From Oscillospiraceae bacterium (GTDB lineage Bacteria > Bacillota > Clostridia > Oscillospirales > Oscillospiraceae), in contig JAFTHT010000056.1 in NCBI GenBank assembly GCA_017457285.1, forward strand, positions 1-35,851: a stretch of DNA of 35,851 bases. The letters are read 5' to 3'. Numbering within the stretch: the first letter of the stretch is position 1; each line of letters opens with the position of its first letter. Both the position numbers and the translations under genes were made by a program. The notes under the pieces were generated by a model that saw only the letters and a list, made by a program, of their open reading frames with translations, had not been told where the DNA came from and made no database searches. Positions 9,258-16,990 of this stretch are shown here, piece by piece.

Positions 9258-10417
9258 CAAATAATCTCTTTTGAAAAGCTCATGCCCGGGGTGTCCAGCT
9301 CCACCTGCAGCAGCTCCGCCACGGTGGCGGCGATGTCGGCGAAGGTGGTTCGGGTGCCCAGGTTCACAGGTCGTACCCGCTGGCCCAGCACCAGCAGGGG
9401 CACATACTCCCGGGTGTGGTCGGTGGTGGCGGCGTAGCCCGGGTCACAGCCGTGGTCTGCGGTGATTATCACCAAATCCTCCGGCCCCATTTTGTGCAAA
9501 AAGCCGGGGAGCCAGGCGTCAAATTCCGACAGGGCCCTGGCGTAGCCATCCACATCCCGCCGGTGGCCGTAAACCATGTCGAAATCCACCAGATTGATGA
9601 AGCAAAGCCCCCGAAAATCCCGGTCCGCAAAATCCATGGCATGCTGCATTCCGTCGGCATTGCTCTTGTTATAAACGTACTCCGTAATGCCCCGGCCAAG
9701 GAAAATATCGTTGATTTTCCCAACGGCAATCACATCTTTATTCGCCATTTTTAAGGCATCTAAAAGGGTGTTTTTCGGTGGTTCCAGGGAGAAATCGTGA
9801 CGATTCGCTGTCCTTGTGAAATTCCCGGGGGTGCCAACGAAGGGCCGGGCGATGACACGGCCCACACCGTGCCTGCCCTGCAAAATTTTCCGGGCAATGC
9901 GGCAATATTCGTAAAGCTGCTCCACCGGCACGATATCCTCGTGGGCGGCGATCTGGAACACGGAGTCGGCGGAGGTGTAGACGATCAGATCCCCGGTTTT
10001 CATGTGTTCCTCGCCGTAGACCCGAATCACCTCGGTGCCGGACCAGGGGGCGTTAGCCAGAATCCCCCGGCCGGTGGCCCGGCGGAAAGGTGCCAGAACC
10101 TCCTCCGGGAATCCGTTGGGGTAGGTGGGCAGCGGATTTTCGGAAACGATTCCCGCCAGCTCCCAGTGGCCGATGGTGGTGTCCTTTCCGTTGGAGCGCT
10201 CCGCCATGCGGCCAAAAGCGCCAATGGAATCCGCCTCCGGCAGACATTCCACCCCGTCAATGTTCCCCAGTCCTGCACGAATCAGGTTGGGAATCTGCAA
10301 AAATTCCGATTTGGCGCAGGATGCCAGGGTATTCACCCCAAAATCCCCGAAATCCGCCGCATCCGGCAGGGCCCCGATGCCAAAGGAATCCAACACAATC
10401 AAAAAAATCCGTTTCAT
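9251..10417 (-). CDS. deoB: Phosphopentomutase
   Basis: Interconverts ribose 1-phosphate and ribose 5-phosphate, and the deoxy forms, linking nucleoside phosphorolysis to the pentose phosphate pool and to DeoC. The 388 residues match the family. The N-terminal LDSFGIGA carries the first metal-binding Asp (D10), FMAERSNGKDTTIGH contains the phospho-acceptor Thr region, and ITADHGCDP near the C-terminus supplies further manganese ligands of the alkaline-phosphatase fold. The start is ATG at 10417 behind GGAGGG. It follows deoD on the same strand, and RpiB (19009) and DeoC (26637) complete the route elsewhere in the window. Its last codon and stop (AAG TGA) are read from the terminus of the family B element, an unusual 3' end. 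Confidence 0.96.
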   Translation of the reverse strand: MKRIFLIVLDSFGIGALPDAADFGDFGVNTLASCAKSEFLQIPNLIRAGLGNIDGVECLPEADSIGAFGRMAERSNGKDTTIGHWELAGIVSENPLPTYPNGFPEEVLAPFRRATGRGILANAPWSGTEVIRVYGEEHMKTGDLIVYTSADSVFQIAAHEDIVPVEQLYEYCRIARKILQGRHGVGRVIARPFVGTPGNFTRTANRHDFSLEPPKNTLLDALKMANKDVIAVGKINDIFLGRGITEYVYNKSNADGMQHAMDFADRDFRGLCFINLVDFDMVYGHRRDVDGYARALSEFDAWLPGFLHKMGPEDLVIITADHGCDPGYAATTDHTREYVPLLVLGQRVRPVNLGTRTTFADIAATVAELLQVELDTPGMSFSKEIICK

Positions 10418-10451
10418 AATAACCCTCCATCAAAATCGCATCGTGGATGGG

Positions 10452-10637
10452 ATGGTAAATGGTTGTTTAGAATAAGAAGCATCCCCTTGCCCCCCTCATT
10501 TATGAGGGGGGTGGCCGAGCGAAGCGAAGGTCGGGGGGAGTTCGAAATATTGTGAATGGTATACTCCCCCCGCCCCTTCGGGGCACCCCCCTCATAAATG
10601 AGGGGGGCAAGGGGTGCTATCGTAAACAATATTTACC
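10452..10637. repeat. Family B repeat, copy 2
   Basis: Termini ATGGTAAATGGTTGTTTAG (left) and GTAAACAATATTTACC (right) form an imperfect inverted repeat. The interior matches copy 1 closely, including GTGAATGGTATACTCC and CCCCTTCGGGGCACCCCC. It lies between deoD and deoB. The deoD TAA stop (10633-10635) lies within the right terminus. Confidence 0.9.
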
Positions 10638-11385
10638 GCGAACGTTCCTCCATGGCCACGGCCACGTCCAGGGCTACCTTCATCATGGTGGTGAAGGAAT
10701 TTTGCCGCTCTTCGGAGGTGGTTTCCACGCCTTTGAGCACATGGTCGGAGATGGTGCAGATGCACAGGGCCCGTTTGCCGTAGCGGGCGGCGTTCATGTA
10801 GAGGGCGGCGGCCTCCATCTCCAGGGCCATGACCCCCATTTTTTTCAGGGCATAGACGCTGTCCAGCCCCTCCGGCACCCCGGCGTGGTCGCCGTAGAAC
10901 ACATCGGAGGAATTGACGTTGCCCACATGGTAGGTGGCCCCGGCCTTTTCGCAGGCTTTCACCGCCTCGCTCAGCAGTTTGAAGGACCCAATGGGCGCAA
11001 ATGTCCCCGGCAGGTGGAATTGGTGGGCGAAATTGGAGTCGGTGCAGGCACCCTGGGCCAGCACGATGTCGTACAAATTGATATGCTCCTGGATGGAGCC
11101 GGCGGAGCCCACCCGGATGATATTTTCCACGCCGTAGCCGTTGAAAAGCTCGTGGGAGTAGATGCCGATGGCGGGCATGCCCATGCCGGAGGCCATGACG
11201 GACACCTTCACGCCCCGGTAGGTGCCGGTGTAGCCCTGGACGCCCCGGACATTATTGACGAGGACGGGGTTTTCCAGGAAATTTTCCGCGATAAATTTGC
11301 TCCGCAGCGGGTCGCCGGGCATCAGCACCGTCTTGCCGAAGTCCCCGGGGGCGGCGGAAATATGGGGGGTGGGGGTTGTGAACAT
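10633..11385 (-). CDS. deoD: Purine nucleoside phosphorylase, DeoD type
   Basis: Phosphorolyses purine (deoxy)nucleosides to base plus (deoxy)ribose 1-phosphate, the substrate of DeoB. A 250-residue protein of the hexameric trimeric-type NP-I family. LMPGDPLRSKFIAENFL near the N-terminus, RVGSAGSIQ in the middle, ALEMEAAALYMNA (the Glu that binds the sugar hydroxyl) and a late CTISDHVL segment with the catalytic Asp are all present. The start is ATG at 11385 behind GGAGG. Upstream lies a family A repeat and then murI. The stop codon is contributed by the family B element end. Confidence 0.95.
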   Translation of the reverse strand: MFTTPTPHISAAPGDFGKTVLMPGDPLRSKFIAENFLENPVLVNNVRGVQGYTGTYRGVKVSVMASGMGMPAIGIYSHELFNGYGVENIIRVGSAGSIQEHINLYDIVLAQGACTDSNFAHQFHLPGTFAPIGSFKLLSEAVKACEKAGATYHVGNVNSSDVFYGDHAGVPEGLDSVYALKKMGVMALEMEAAALYMNAARYGKRALCICTISDHVLKGVETTSEERQNSFTTMMKVALDVAVAMEERSR

Positions 11386-11412
11386 GGTGAGTCCTCCTTT
11401 TTCAATCCAAGG

Positions 11413-11444
11413 TGTCATTGCGAGGCCGAAGGCCGTGGCAATCC
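11413..11444. repeat. Family A repeat, single half
   Basis: TGTCATTGCGAGGCCGAAGG followed by CCGTGGCAATCC, a complete family A half, between murI and deoD. A weak inverted remnant (ATCGCCACGTCCCACG) follows near 11467. It lies in the probable murI-deoD transcript. Confidence 0.9.
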
Positions 11445-11499
11445 GTTCTCATTCGCAGGGGTGATCATCGCCACGTCCCACGTTTTTTATGATGATAAC

Positions 11500-12264
11500 C
11501 TAAAAATTCAATAATTCAAAGCAAAAATCCACAATATCATGGCAATTTGCGCTGTTTTCTATTATAATTTCCCCTTCTCCATCCCGCAGGAGGCCGGCAT
11601 TTTCCAGGCGGCGGCGGGTGTGGTGGGCGGTGCCGGGGCCGCCATCCAGGATGGCGCAGCCTTGGCCCACCAGGGCGGAGATGGTCTCGGCGGCGAAGGG
11701 GTAGTGGGTGCAGCCCAGGACGATGGCGTCCAGCTTTCCGGCGTGGGGGGCCAGCAGCGGCCGCAGCAGCGCCGCCGATTCCGGAGAATTGGCCTTGCCG
11801 GACTCCACCAGCTCCACCAGGCCTGCCGCCGGGAGCTTCACCACGGTGCAATGGTCGGCGCACCGCTCCACCAGCCGGGCGAATTTACCCTCCCGGAGGG
11901 TGGCCGGCGTGGCCATGACGCCGATGGTGCCCCCGGGGAAGCGGTCGGTGGCCATTTTCAGGGCGGGCTCGATGCCGATGATGATGGTATCCGGGTGGCG
12001 AAGCCGCAGATCCTTGATGGCGGCGGCGGTGGCGGTGTTGCAGGCCAGCACCAGGGCCTTGATGCCCCGGGCCATCAGCTTTTCGGCGGCAGCGATGGTC
12101 AAATCCCGGATTTCATCGGTGGGCCGGGTGCCATAGGGGGCATTGGCGGAGTCGCCGAAGTAGAGGAACCGCTCGTTGGGCAGCTCCCGCCGGAGGTGCC
12201 GCAGGACGCTGATTCCCCCAACGCCGGAGTCAAACACCGCGATATAGTCATTTTTGGTAGGCAT
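11500..12264 (-). CDS. murI: Glutamate racemase
   Basis: Converts L-Glu to D-Glu for peptidoglycan stem peptides. The 254-residue length is normal. FDSGVGG at residues 11-17 is the family signature. The two catalytic cysteines are C75 (LACNTATA) and C185 (LGCTHYPF), and GDSANAPYG holds a substrate-binding Asp-Ser. The start is ATG at 12264 with AGGTGA 6 nt upstream. The promoter seen at 12468-12496 places a family B repeat inside the 5' leader. The gene sits in a minus-strand run between tatD and deoD and has no wall-gene partner beside it. Confidence 0.96.
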   Translation of the reverse strand: MPTKNDYIAVFDSGVGGISVLRHLRRELPNERFLYFGDSANAPYGTRPTDEIRDLTIAAAEKLMARGIKALVLACNTATAAAIKDLRLRHPDTIIIGIEPALKMATDRFPGGTIGVMATPATLREGKFARLVERCADHCTVVKLPAAGLVELVESGKANSPESAALLRPLLAPHAGKLDAIVLGCTHYPFAAETISALVGQGCAILDGGPGTAHHTRRRLENAGLLRDGEGEIIIENSANCHDIVDFCFELLNF

Positions 12265-12289
12265 AGTTTCACCTGTTTCTGTTCCGGAG

Positions 12290-12453
12290 GGTAAATGGTG
12301 GTTTCAGATAGCACTTCTTGCCCCCCTCATTTATGAGGGACGGGGGAGTATACCATTCACGATAGTTCGAACTCTCCCCGACCTTCGCTTCGCTCGGCCA
12401 CCCTCCCTCATAAATGAGGGGGGCAAGGGAGTGCTTCCTATTCTAAACAATCC
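12290..12453. repeat. Family B repeat, copy 3 (inverse orientation, in the murI leader)
   Basis: Termini GGTAAATGGTGGTTTCAG (left) and TTCTAAACAATCC (right). The central CCGACCTTCGCTTCGCTCGG and GTATACCATTCAC are inverted relative to copies 1 and 2. It falls between the predicted murI promoter and the murI start, so it should be transcribed as leader RNA that can fold into GC-rich hairpins. Confidence 0.88.
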
Positions 12454-12467
12454 TATATTATACTTAT

Positions 12468-12496
12468 ATTGTAGCAAAAACAGGCCCCGGTTGCAA
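12468..12496 (-). promoter_or_regulatory. Sigma-A promoter upstream of murI
   Basis: Minus strand TTGCAA (12496-12491), a 17-nt spacer and TACAAT (12473-12468). It is placed just after the tatD terminator. The leader to murI would be about 195 nt and contains a whole family B repeat. Confidence 0.7.
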
Positions 12497-12500
12497 CAGA

Positions 12501-12524
12501 AAACGGAGCCCAAGGGCTCCGTTT
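12501..12524 (-). terminator. Terminator of tatD, probably bidirectional
   Basis: Stem AAACGGAGCCC / GGGCTCCGTTT with a short AA/TT loop. It directly follows the tatD TAA (12528-12526) and ends in GTTTTC on the minus strand; on the plus strand it is followed by TTTTTT. Confidence 0.8.
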
Positions 12525-12525
12525 T

Positions 12526-13275
12526 TTAGATTCTATACAGGCGTTTTCCGTTTTCGGTGGTGATGCGCGCCACTTCCTCCACCGGCAGGCCGCGGATTTC
12601 CGCCAGTTTTTCTGCCATGCGGCAGAGCTTCCCGGGGTCGTTGCGCTTTCCCCGGAAGGGCTCCGGGGCCATGTAGGGGCAGTCAGTTTCCAGAACCAGC
12701 CGGTCCAGGGGGATGTTCGCCGCTACCTCCACCGCCTTTTTGGCGTTTTTGAAGGTCAGCACCCCCGTGAAGCCGATGTACCAGCCTCGTTTGATCAGTT
12801 CCTTCGCCATCTCCAGGGAGCCGGAGTAGCAATGGAACACTCCCTTGACGGCGGGGAATTCGTCTACCACGGCCATTCCGTCGGCGTGTGCCTCCCGCTC
12901 GTGGACGATTACCGGCAGGTCCAGCTCCTGGGCCAATGCCATCTGGGCCCGGAAGGCCTGGAGCTGAATTTCCCTGGGGATGTCCTCGTAGTGGTAGTCC
13001 AGGCCGATTTCGCCGATGGCTTTGATTTTTGGATTCAGTTTACATAACTTTCTGTATTCTTCCAACACATCCTCGTTCACCTCGTCGGCGGCATCCGGGT
13101 GGGAGCCCACAGCGGCGTAGATGTGAGGATACTGCCTGGAAAGGGCATCGGCGTTCCGGGAGGAGGCCAGACTGCAACCGGGGTTCATCACCAGCATATC
13201 CAGGCCGGAGATCAATTCCTTCCGGTCGGCATCAAAGGCCCGGTCGTCCAAATGGGCATGGGTGTCAAATAGCAT
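12526..13275 (-). CDS. tatD: TatD-family metal-dependent hydrolase (DNase)
   Basis: A 249-residue TIM-barrel amidohydrolase; family members are 3'-5' DNases or, in some cases, D-aminoacyl-tRNA deacylases. The metal ligands are visible: FDTHAHLD (H6, H8), IGEIGLDY (Glu), PVIVHERE (His), FHCYSG (His) and LETDCPY (Asp). The start is ATG at 13275 behind AGGAGG. A family A pair separates it from the phosphopantetheinyl transferase gene, and a terminator follows its stop. The usual neighbours metG and rnmV/ksgA are not here. The gene symbol is used for the family; paralogue identity is uncertain. Confidence 0.93.
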   Translation of the reverse strand: MLFDTHAHLDDRAFDADRKELISGLDMLVMNPGCSLASSRNADALSRQYPHIYAAVGSHPDAADEVNEDVLEEYRKLCKLNPKIKAIGEIGLDYHYEDIPREIQLQAFRAQMALAQELDLPVIVHEREAHADGMAVVDEFPAVKGVFHCYSGSLEMAKELIKRGWYIGFTGVLTFKNAKKAVEVAANIPLDRLVLETDCPYMAPEPFRGKRNDPGKLCRMAEKLAEIRGLPVEEVARITTENGKRLYRI

Positions 13276-13323
13276 CGTTTCCTCCTAAATCAAATGATGA
13301 TAGCGAGGCTGAAAGTTTCCCTC

Positions 13324-13417
13324 TGTCATTGCGAGGCCGCAGGCCGTGGCAATCCGCACTTCTTTTTGCGATGCGGTGGAGGACGGATTGCCACGTCGCT
13401 TCGCTCCTCGCAATGAC
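13324..13417. repeat. Family A inverted pair
   Basis: Left half 13324-13355 (TGTCATTGCGAGGCCGCAGG..GGCAATCC) and right half 13386-13417 (GATTGCCACGTCGC..CTCGCAATGAC) enclose about 30 nt. The spacer CTTTTTGCGATGCGGTGGAG resembles the sequence beside the right end of the GIY-YIG cassette (31304-31327). Confidence 0.93.
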
Positions 13418-13425
13418 AAAAATTT

Positions 13426-13911
13426 TCATTTTTGAATTTCTACAACCGCCACCAGGCAGCCGTCAATCTCCTGCACTCTGGGATCGTTCAGGGAAAAATC
13501 CGTTTTGTTGGGGAAGCCCCGGATGCCCTCGCCGGTGGCTTTGGCGGCGGCCTCTTTCAGGACCCAGAAGGTCAGAAAGGCCCGGTTTTTGTCCGCTGCG
13601 GCCCCGTATTGGGCGTATTCCCCGGGGGACAGGACCCGCTGGGCAAGGCTTTCCTTCACCGGCCGGGTCAGCTCCTCCGCGTCGATGCCGATGGGGTGAT
13701 CCGCCAGGGCGCAGAACACATGGGCCTTGGTGTGGGTGATGGAAAAATGAATATTTCCTGTTGAAAAATACGGTTTTCCGCCGGGTTCCCGGAGGATTTC
13801 CGGCATTTCTCCGCCGAAATGCTGACGGTAAAGCCGGGCGAGCAGGGCCCGTCCGGCTTCGTGGCCGGAGCGGCCCGAAAGGGCTTCTCCGGCGATGATC
13901 CAGTTATTCAT
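13426..13911 (-). CDS. 4'-phosphopantetheinyl transferase superfamily protein
   Basis: Transfers phosphopantetheine from CoA to a carrier-protein serine. The 161-residue size lies between the AcpS and Sfp classes and resembles short Sfp/HetI-type enzymes. Motifs: a PYFSTGNIHFSITHT substrate segment, IGIDAEEL (magnesium-binding Asp and Glu) and WVLKEAAAKATGEGI (the W-x2-KEA-x3-K signature). The start is ATG at 13911, overlapping the end of the DUF308 gene by 8 bases; an in-frame TTG at 13923 is the alternative. No PKS or NRPS lies in the window, so the partner may be the fatty-acid ACP or a distant cluster. Its stop is followed by a family A pair. Confidence 0.88.
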   Translation of the reverse strand: MNNWIIAGEALSGRSGHEAGRALLARLYRQHFGGEMPEILREPGGKPYFSTGNIHFSITHTKAHVFCALADHPIGIDAEELTRPVKESLAQRVLSPGEYAQYGAAADKNRAFLTFWVLKEAAAKATGEGIRGFPNKTDFSLNDPRVQEIDGCLVAVVEIQK

Positions 13912-14515
13912 CCGCGTCCACAACGTCCTTGGGCTTGCGCAGATTTTTCACGGCGCTGGTCCGCAGCAGCAGGTTCGCCGCGCCGCAGGCCACCATGAAG
14001 CCGCCCACCAGCCGCATCAGCCAGCCGGCGATGCTCTGGCGGAATACCAGCAGCAGCACACCCAGCACCAGCATCACCAGGGCGGAAACCAGGTTGGGGA
14101 TGAAATTGTAGCCGAATTTTTTCAGCTTGATGCTTTCAATGATGGTGGTCAGGCTCTGCAGCACCAGATAGATGCCCAGGGCAATGCCGATGATGTCAAT
14201 CAGGGCATCGGGGTTCAGCAGGATGTAGATGCCGAAGCCCGCCGCGGCCAGGCCCAGCAGGATTTCCATCACGCCCATCACCGGCCAGCTCAGCACGCTG
14301 ACCAGCACGCCGATGGCACCGGCGCCGATCAGCACCCAGCCCACAATCATGGCAACGGTATTGGGGCCGAAATCCGGCCGCAGCAACAGCAGCAGGCCCA
14401 TGCCGATCAGCAGCAGGGCGCTCCAAACGGCCTTGCCAATGCCGGAGCGCTGCTCTTTGTTCTCTGCCCGCTCCTTCGCTTCCTGACGCTTCTTCATTTC
14501 TTTCTTTTTGCCCAT
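13904..14515 (-). CDS. DUF308 / HdeD-like polytopic membrane protein
   Basis: A 203-residue integral membrane protein. A charged cytosolic N-terminus (MGKKKEMKKRQEAKERAEN) is followed by about six hydrophobic segments starting near residue 27 and packed in pairs, as in the DUF308 (HdeD acid-resistance) family, then a basic tail ending DVVDADE. The molecular function is unknown for this family in Firmicutes. The start is ATG at 14515 behind AGGAGGG. It lies 65 bases after typA on the same strand, with a GC-rich hairpin between, and overlaps the phosphopantetheinyl transferase start, so the three may share a transcript. No catalytic residues are recognisable. Confidence 0.8.
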   Translation of the reverse strand: MGKKKEMKKRQEAKERAENKEQRSGIGKAVWSALLLIGMGLLLLLRPDFGPNTVAMIVGWVLIGAGAIGVLVSVLSWPVMGVMEILLGLAAAGFGIYILLNPDALIDIIGIALGIYLVLQSLTTIIESIKLKKFGYNFIPNLVSALVMLVLGVLLLVFRQSIAGWLMRLVGGFMVACGAANLLLRTSAVKNLRKPKDVVDADE

Positions 14516-14548
14516 GTTTTTGCCCTCCTGTGATAAGTATTTTGCACG

Positions 14549-14576
14549 CCAAGGCTCCCCTTTAGGGGAGGCTTGG
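14549..14576. repeat. GC-rich hairpin between typA and the DUF308 gene
   Basis: CCAAGG-CTCCCC / GGGGAG-GCTTGG with a TTTA loop and one mismatch, just after the typA stop on the minus strand. There is no T tract, so it is more likely a dispersed palindrome or mRNA processing or stability element than an intrinsic terminator. Confidence 0.6.
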
Positions 14577-14580
14577 GGGG

Positions 14581-16410
14581 TTACTCCTGATTCCGGCGCT
14601 TCATCAGTTCCCGCATACGGATGCTGTGGTCCAGCTCCCGCTTGCGGATGCGCAGGGACTTGGGGGTGCATTCCAGCAGCTCGTCGTCCGCCAGGAATTC
14701 CAGGCACTGCTCCAGGCTGAAAATCCGGGGGGTCACCAGCCGGATGGCATCGTCGGAGCCGGAGGCCCGCATATTGGTCAGCTGCTTGCGCTTGCAGACG
14801 TTGACGGTCATATCCTCGTTCCGGCTGCAAATGCCCACCACCATACCGGCGTACACCGGGGTGCCGGGGCCGATGAACAGGGCGCCCCGCTCCTGGGCGG
14901 CACCCAGGCCGTAGGCCACCGCCTCGCCGGATTCGTGGGCGATGAGGCTGCCCACCAGGCGGCGCTCGATCTCGCCCTTCATGGGGGCGTAGGAATCCAG
15001 GACGCTGGACATAATGCCCTCGCCCTTGGTATCGGTCAAAAATTCGCTGCGGTAGCCGAAGAGGCCACGGCTGGGCACCTTGAATTCCAGCCGGTAGCGG
15101 CTGCCCATGGGGGTCATGCCCAGCAGGTCGCCCTTCCGGCGGCCCATTTTCTCAATGACTGCGCCCATGCATTCCTCGGGCACGTCCGCCACCATCCGCT
15201 CGATGGGCTCACAGAGCTTGCCGTCGATTTCCTTGGTCAGCACCCGGGGGGTGGAAACGCTGAATTCGTAGCCCTCCCGGCGCATGGTTTCCATGAGGAT
15301 GCTAAGGTGCATCTCGCCACGGCCGGCCACATTGAAGGAGTCGGTGCTGGCCTCAGTGACATGGAGGGACACATCCTTCAAAAGCTCCTTCTCCAGCCGG
15401 TCCCGGAGGTTCCGGGAGGTGACGAATTTGCCCTCCTTGCCGGCGAAGGGAGAATCGTTGACGGCGAAGGTCATTTCGATGGTGGGGTCGGAAATTTTCA
15501 CGAAGGGCAGGGGCTCCACCGCCTCCGGAGCGCAGAGGGTCCGGCCAATGGTGATATCCGCCATGCCGGAAAGGGCCACGATTTCACCGGCGGAGGCCTC
15601 CTGGATGGGGGCCTTGCCCAGGCCGTCGAAGGCATACAGGGCCACGACCTTGCCCTTCTGCTTCAGCTCGGGGTTGTGGAAGTCGCAGATGGTGACCTCC
15701 TGGTTGACCTTGATGGTGCCCCGCTCCACCCGGCCCACGGCGATGCGGCCCACATATTCATTATAATCAATGGAGGAAACCAGCAGCTGCAGGGGCTCCT
15801 CCTGATTGCCGCCGGGGGCGGGGATATATCTCACGATGGTTTCGAAGAGGGGGGTCAGGTCGGTGCCCACCTCGTCGGGGCCGTAGGCGGCGGTGCCCTG
15901 ACGGCCGGAGCAGAAAACGGTGGGGGAATTGAACTGCTCGTCGGTGGCGTCCAGGTCCAGCAGCAGCTCCAGAACCTCGTCCATGACCTCCTGGATCCGG
16001 GCGTCGGGCTTGTCAATTTTGTTCACGGCCACGATGACCTTGTGGCCCAGCTCCAGGGCCTTTTGCAGCACGAACCGGGTCTGGGGCATGGGGCCCTCGG
16101 CGGCGTCCACCAACAGGATGACGCCGTTGACCATTTTCAGGATCCGCTCCACCTCGCCGCCAAAGTCGGCGTGGCCGGGGGTGTCCACGATGTTGATTTT
16201 GTAGTCCTTATAGCGGACGGAGGTGTTTTTGGCCAGGATGGTAATGCCCCGCTCCCGCTCCAGGTCGCCGGAGTCCATGACCCGGTCCTGGGTGGCCTGA
16301 TTTTCACGATAGATGCCGCCCTGCTTCAGCAGCTCGTCAACCAGGGTCGTCTTGCCGTGGTCAACGTGGGCGATGATGGCGATATTACGAATATTTTCCT
16401 GAGATACCAT
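14581..16410 (-). CDS. typA: Translational GTPase TypA/BipA
   Basis: Ribosome-associated GTPase of the EF-G/LepA family involved in 50S assembly and stress adaptation. A 609-residue protein. The G domain shows AHVDHGKTT (residues 14-22), the switch II DTPGHADF and NKIDKPDAR. Elongation-factor domains follow and the C-terminal BipA-specific domain ends the protein (ECTPKSLRIRKR). The start is ATG at 16410 with AAGGAG 9 nt upstream; an in-frame ATG at 16434 has a poorer site and would add eight residues. The promoter is at 16451-16479. First gene of the long minus-strand run and divergent from the yabP group across a family A pair. Confidence 0.96.
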   Translation of the reverse strand: MVSQENIRNIAIIAHVDHGKTTLVDELLKQGGIYRENQATQDRVMDSGDLERERGITILAKNTSVRYKDYKINIVDTPGHADFGGEVERILKMVNGVILLVDAAEGPMPQTRFVLQKALELGHKVIVAVNKIDKPDARIQEVMDEVLELLLDLDATDEQFNSPTVFCSGRQGTAAYGPDEVGTDLTPLFETIVRYIPAPGGNQEEPLQLLVSSIDYNEYVGRIAVGRVERGTIKVNQEVTICDFHNPELKQKGKVVALYAFDGLGKAPIQEASAGEIVALSGMADITIGRTLCAPEAVEPLPFVKISDPTIEMTFAVNDSPFAGKEGKFVTSRNLRDRLEKELLKDVSLHVTEASTDSFNVAGRGEMHLSILMETMRREGYEFSVSTPRVLTKEIDGKLCEPIERMVADVPEECMGAVIEKMGRRKGDLLGMTPMGSRYRLEFKVPSRGLFGYRSEFLTDTKGEGIMSSVLDSYAPMKGEIERRLVGSLIAHESGEAVAYGLGAAQERGALFIGPGTPVYAGMVVGICSRNEDMTVNVCKRKQLTNMRASGSDDAIRLVTPRIFSLEQCLEFLADDELLECTPKSLRIRKRELDHSIRMRELMKRRNQE

Positions 16411-16450
16411 AGGAAAACGCTCCTTAAATTTCATTTCTTCTCAACATAGA

Positions 16451-16479
16451 AATATACCACATATACAAAAAGAACGCAA
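16451..16479 (-). promoter_or_regulatory. Sigma-A promoter of typA
   Basis: Minus strand TTGCGT (16479-16474), a 17-nt spacer and TATATT (16456-16451), about 40 nt upstream of the chosen start. Confidence 0.65.
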
Positions 16480-16518
16480 TAGTTTTGGTGAAAAAATACA
16501 ACAATTCGTCGCACCACC

Positions 16519-16667
16519 TGTCATTGCGAGGCCGAAGGCCGTGGCAATCTCCCGGTAGAATGTTAGATTAACGACCATTTCGGGTGGATACAACCAGATT
16601 TATTGGATTCCCTATTTCGTAAGCTTGTACCAGCAGATTGCCACGTCGCTTCGCTCCTCGCAATGAC
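16519..16667. repeat. Family A inverted pair between typA and yabP
   Basis: Left half 16519-16549 (GGCCGAAGGCC variant) and right half 16636-16667 (GTCGCTTCGCTCC variant) enclose an AT-rich 86-nt spacer. I see no gene in 16440-16735 apart from this pair and the two divergent promoters. Confidence 0.93.
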
Positions 16668-16684
16668 GGCGGTATTTTTGGGGG

Positions 16685-16713
16685 GCATATTGTGCCCCGT
16701 TGGCGCATAGGGT
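16685..16713 (+). promoter_or_regulatory. Sigma-E-like promoter of yabP-yabQ
   Basis: GCATATT (16685-16691), 14 nt, then CATAGGGT (16706-16713), close to the mother-cell sigma-E pattern (ATATT / CATAnnnT, spacing 14). The start would fall near 16720, just before GGAGGGG. In Bacillus subtilis yabP and yabQ are sigma-E controlled. Judged by eye. Confidence 0.55.
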
Positions 16714-16735
16714 TTTTCAGAACGGAGGGGATCGC

Positions 16736-16990
16736 ATGGCGGAGGAACGGCTGCCGCACAGGGTGGTTTTGGACGAGCGGAAAAAGCTGGGTGTTACCGG
16801 TGTGGCGGAGGTTTTGAGCTTCGAGGAGGATATGGTGGTGCTGAAAACCAGCCTGGGCACCCTGCTGATCCAGGGCCGGGGGCTGAAGCTGAAGACCCTC
16901 TCCCCGGAGGGGGGCCAGGTGGCGGTGGAGGGCACCGTGGAGGCCCTGAGCTATCAGGAGCCCCGGACCCGGCGGCGGCTCTTCGGATGA
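16736..16990 (+). CDS. yabP: Sporulation protein YabP
   Basis: An 84-residue protein of the YabP family, made in the mother cell; in Bacillus subtilis it is under sigma-E, and its operon partner YabQ is required for cortex formation. It begins LPHRVVLDERKKLGVTGV, with the expected beta-rich pattern through the LLIQGRGLKLKTLS segment. The start is ATG at 16736, about 6 nt after CGGAGGGG. It overlaps yabQ by ATGA. The order yabP-yabQ-divIC-yabR is the classic Firmicutes arrangement, which supports the assignment of this short protein. Confidence 0.9.
   Translation: MAEERLPHRVVLDERKKLGVTGVAEVLSFEEDMVVLKTSLGTLLIQGRGLKLKTLSPEGGQVAVEGTVEALSYQEPRTRRRLFG

Noticed and set aside
14626..16449. 607-codon open frame opposite typA
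   Set aside because: It mirrors the coding frame of a secure gene, is low in complexity, and has no ribosome site or domain.
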